A stretch of DNA of 64,000 nucleotides from CAVVJA01 sp963779485 (GTDB lineage Bacteria > Actinomycetota > Actinomycetes > Mycobacteriales > Jatrophihabitantaceae). Location of the stretch: contig CAVZYJ010000018.1 of assembly GCA_963779485.1 (NCBI GenBank), forward strand, positions 186,001 through 250,000, written 5' to 3'. A model generated the notes under the pieces. It was given only the letters and a program-made list of their open reading frames with translations, had not been told where the DNA came from and made no database searches. Both the position numbers and the translations under genes were made by a program. Below, piece by piece: positions 61,425 through 64,000 of the stretch (within the stretch, counting starts at the first letter, position 1; the number at the start of each line of letters is the position of its first letter).

Positions 61425-61685
61425 ACGCTCCAGCTCCTCGCTCCCGCCAGCCCGACAAACCCTACGCTGGTCGCGCTACCTTGCGTCCGGCCGTACCTAA
61501 AGGACTTGCGCGTGTCAGGCGCGTGCTTGGCACCACCAAGTTCGGCCCGCAATCGCGATCCAACCGCTTAGAGACGACAGGGCTGAGCCGGGGGCATGAC
61601 GGTGGGGTAACGCGTGCGGCAGGACACTGGCGCTGCGCGCGATTCACCCGCAGCGTCATTTGCCAATGACCAAGGATGCGAGGCG

Positions 61686-62558
61686 ATGGACGAAGCTCAA
61701 CTACTCCTGGTGCCGCTGTCAGGTGGCGTCGAGCTCTCGGTGGAGCAAGCCTCCCTTTCCGAGGCGGGCTATGACGCGCTGGGTGTGACTCCGCCGGACG
61801 ACTTCGGCCGCCCGGGAGCCGGCATCCAGCTTCTGCTCAGCGTCGCCGACTCGTTCGCTCTCGTGACCATCGCGGCGGTTCACGACGGCACTGACGCGTC
61901 GATTGCTCTGGCCGACCCGAACCGTCTCGTGTCGGGCGCACCTCTTCCGCCCACGGTGCAGGCCACGACGAATGTCCTCGCCGGTGGGCATATCAGGGAG
62001 GAGGCAACGGGATCAGGCAGTGTTGCGGTCATCGCGCCGCACGGCGGCGGCATTGAGCTCCAGACCAACGTGCAGGCCGGGATTCTCGCCGCCGACCCTC
62101 GCTTGCCGGCCGACTCATGGGTCTGTCGAGGCAGCGGCTCGCAGCAGTTCCGTCGTCTGCACATCACCAGCGATGACCTCAGTGAGCAGTCGTTTCCAGG
62201 ATTTCGTGCCCTCCTGGAACGCCCCCATCAGGTCGCGGTGTCCTTCCATGGCTTTGATGTGGCCACCGCACCACGGAGCAACCGGTCCGTAGACGTGATC
62301 GTCGGTGGGCAGCTAGACCTCGGCAGACGCGACGACATCGCGGCGCACATCCGTCGTGCGCTGCCGCCCGACCCCGCCTTCGAGGTCTTCGTGGTGACCG
62401 CCTGCAGCGACCCGCACGCCGGCCTCTCGCCAAAGAACGCGGTCAACCGCCTCTGCCGGGGCGGTGGGCTTCAGATCGAACAATCGCTCAGGCTGCGACA
62501 GCATCGTGAGGCGCCCCGTCGGGTGGCTGAGGCCGTCATCGATGCGCTGAGCAGCTGA
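61686..62558 (+). CDS. Poly-gamma-glutamate hydrolase-like protein (PF05908 type)
   Basis: A 290-residue protein. VAVIAPHGGGIELQTNVQA (first metal His), SFHGFDVA, VDVIVGGQLD and NRLCRGGGLQIEQSLRLRQH are hallmarks of the phage-derived poly-gamma-glutamate hydrolase/PghP-like zinc enzymes. ATG 61686 has GCGAGG upstream. No signal peptide. A phage or cell-wall linked amidase-like role is possible, given the resemblance. Confidence 0.78.
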   Translation: MDEAQLLLVPLSGGVELSVEQASLSEAGYDALGVTPPDDFGRPGAGIQLLLSVADSFALVTIAAVHDGTDASIALADPNRLVSGAPLPPTVQATTNVLAGGHIREEATGSGSVAVIAPHGGGIELQTNVQAGILAADPRLPADSWVCRGSGSQQFRRLHITSDDLSEQSFPGFRALLERPHQVAVSFHGFDVATAPRSNRSVDVIVGGQLDLGRRDDIAAHIRRALPPDPAFEVFVVTACSDPHAGLSPKNAVNRLCRGGGLQIEQSLRLRQHREAPRRVAEAVIDALSS

Positions 62559-62600
62559 TCCGTGCCCGCAACACTCGGCGACTTCTCGCGCCCGCCGCCG

Positions 62601-64000
62601 CTACGCGCCGTCCTTGCGTGGGCTGCTGCGGCGCCGCGGCGGGCGCGGCCGTTCGAGCGCCTCGACGCGCTGCGTCAGTCCCGCAATCATCTCGTCCCGG
62701 CGGTCCAAGTCGTCGCGCGCCTGGGCCAGCCTGGTATCCAGCGCCTCAGCGTCAGCGAGCACTTGGTGCGCCGCGTCGACGGCTCCGCGCAAGCTCGCCA
62801 GCTCGTCGTCGCGGGTGGCCATCGCGGTCTCCAGTTCCCGGATCCGGCCGGACAGGGGCGAAGGCTCCGCGACGCTGAAGAACCGCACCTGCCCGTCCTC
62901 CTCGCAGAGGGTCACCTCCTGCCCGGGCTGCGGCGTACGGAAGAAGCCGGCGACTGTGCCCGGCGTCTGCGCGGTCAAACTGGGATCGAACCGCGCCCGT
63001 CGCACCGTCACGCCGCGCTCCTGCAGAGTCGCCGCGACCTGGTCTGCGGGCTGGCCGATGATGGCCGACGACGGTAACCGGCGGCCGCCGGGCGGCGGCA
63101 CCGACGGAGCAGCCGAAGTCACCGCCGAGATCGTGGTCCGGGACACGACACCGGCCCGCGAGCGCAGGTCGCCCAGCGAGCCGAGAAGGTTGCTGCTCTG
63201 CACTGTCTCGAACAGGCGTAGCAAGGTGCCCATCGACATCAAGTCGTTCCCGGTGTCTTGCCCGGCGCCGGCGAACGAGACCTTGCCGAAGTACTCCGGC
63301 AGCACCGTGCAGCAGAGGATCTCCATGGCGCGGGCGATCAGCGGCTGGATCGGCACCAGCGACAGCCAGTAGCCCATCGTCGGGAAGCTCTTGACGTACT
63401 TGCGGCCGGAGAAGTTGCAGATCTTGTAGACCTCGCCGCCACGGACGCTCACACAGCCCAGCCGTATCTCCTCTGCGCCCGTTGGCTGCGGGCAGCGCAC
63501 GAGGAAGTGATCGCAGAAGCAGTCCTTGAGGTACTGCAGGAATCCGCCGAGCAGGTCAGCGAAGGCGGCGAGCATCTGCGCCCGGTAGTCGACGAGTTCG
63601 GCCGCCGGGAAGACGAACTGCGGCGAGATGAGCGGCGGCGCGACGATGGTGAGGGTGTTGCTCACCTGATTGAGCACGACGACCTGGCCGGCTGGGGTGG
63701 CCGCGATGGCCGCCGGTGCGACCTGCGTCGGTAGGCGGAACCCGCTGACGATCGAGTCGCTGACGGGGTCGATCATCCGGACCGAGTTGCTGTCGAGTTC
63801 GGTCACGAGCAGCAGCGCTCCGGCGTTGGCCACACCGATCGCCGTCTGCGACAGCTGGATCGGTTCGGGGACCAGCGCGGCGCCGTCGGCCAGTCGGTAG
63901 CCGACGACGGCCTTCGCCGCGCCGCTCTGGCTGACTACGGCGTACACGGCGTTCGGCGTCACGCCCTGTTTGACGATGGCGAAGGAAATGCCGTCCGTGC
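62601..64000 (-). CDS. Beta-propeller-like protein with coiled-coil tail (5' partial)
   Basis: The frame is open to the window edge, so the N-terminus is missing. The visible part starts GVTPNAVYAVVSQSG and continues with NHL-like repeats (LLLVTELDSNSVRMIDPVSD, GQVVVLNQVSNTLTIV). A Cys-rich middle follows (KDCFCDHFLVRCPQPTG, ICNFSGRKYVKSF, EILCCTVLPEYFG). Then there is a PASTA-like segment (GQPADQVAATLQERGVTV) and a heptad coiled coil (RIRELETAMATRDDELASLR). It ends in a basic tail. Function unknown; convergent with the hydrolase gene. Confidence 0.75.
   Translation of the reverse strand, partial: TDGISFAIVKQGVTPNAVYAVVSQSGAAKAVVGYRLADGAALVPEPIQLSQTAIGVANAGALLLVTELDSNSVRMIDPVSDSIVSGFRLPTQVAPAAIAATPAGQVVVLNQVSNTLTIVAPPLISPQFVFPAAELVDYRAQMLAAFADLLGGFLQYLKDCFCDHFLVRCPQPTGAEEIRLGCVSVRGGEVYKICNFSGRKYVKSFPTMGYWLSLVPIQPLIARAMEILCCTVLPEYFGKVSFAGAGQDTGNDLMSMGTLLRLFETVQSSNLLGSLGDLRSRAGVVSRTTISAVTSAAPSVPPPGGRRLPSSAIIGQPADQVAATLQERGVTVRRARFDPSLTAQTPGTVAGFFRTPQPGQEVTLCEEDGQVRFFSVAEPSPLSGRIRELETAMATRDDELASLRGAVDAAHQVLADAEALDTRLAQARDDLDRRDEMIAGLTQRVEALERPRPPRRRSSPRKDGA

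Noticed and set aside
1..64000. CRISPR arrays, rRNA operons, prophage structural genes
   Set aside because: I saw no regularly spaced repeats, rRNA signatures or capsid/tail/terminase genes.

Overview
The window looks like chromosomal DNA from a high-GC actinobacterium. The supporting features are GTG starts, GGAGG-type ribosome sites, a PPOX-class (probably F420-binding) oxidoreductase, an F420/NADP-type oxidoreductase, an ECF41-type sigma factor, DrrAB-type ABC exporters, large LuxR-type ATPase regulators and a menaquinone-type menB relic. I cannot name the genus. No rRNA, tRNA or CRISPR array is visible.

Layout. 0-3.9 kb: a ParB-like small protein, a decayed menB, a methyltransferase, and a ParA ATPase with a coupled small partner. 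4.0-8.3 kb: a minus-strand operon of two SDRs, a shortened SnoaL-like protein, a helical protein, an APH-fold kinase and a histidine phosphatase, several joined by ATGA overlaps. 8.5-14.5 kb: an ArsR/SRPBCC pair with a perfect operator over the start codon, followed by small enzymes (RibD-type reductase, aldo/keto reductase, DinB, PPOX, epoxide hydrolase). 14.8-17.7 kb: an ECF41-type sigma factor divergent from a DrrAB pair. 18-26.3 kb: small proteins among many relics (integrase, flavodoxin, a DrrAB deletion scar, a frameshifted LuxR regulator). 26.3-32.5 kb: esterase, exported metallo-beta-lactamase-fold protein, MFS exporter and two dehydrogenases. 32.7-40 kb: UvrD-like helicase, orphan LanC-like protein, an alkA/F420-oxidoreductase pair and a LuxR regulator without a P-loop. 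40-42.3 kb: SnoaL, RibD-type reductase and a sigma factor. 42.4-47.8 kb: an IS630-family element with nested group II introns. 48.6-54.3 kb: an envelope locus (large membrane protein, two-component system, flippase-like protein). 54.4-64 kb: GNAT, SDR, GH3 glycosidase, beta-helix lipoprotein, poly-gamma-glutamate-hydrolase-like protein and a propeller protein that runs off the window.

The main discovery is at 42400-47795. An IS630-family transposon with terminal repeats and flanking TA is split by a group II intron. That intron is itself split, 18 nt from its 5' end, by a second related group II intron. Removing the inner intron leaves an outer intron of 2142 bp; the inner one is 2144 bp. Both encode a 472-residue reverse transcriptase/maturase, and both end in a 99-nt domain V-VI block with a bulged A seven nt from the 3' end. 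This is a bacterial twintron in antisense orientation to its host transposase.

The second theme is gene decay by clean internal deletion. At least four loci (SnoaL-like, flavodoxin, DrrAB, N-terminally cut SDR) look like fused ends of longer genes, and others carry one-base frameshifts. This suggests an accessory region under little selection, although assembly error should be excluded.
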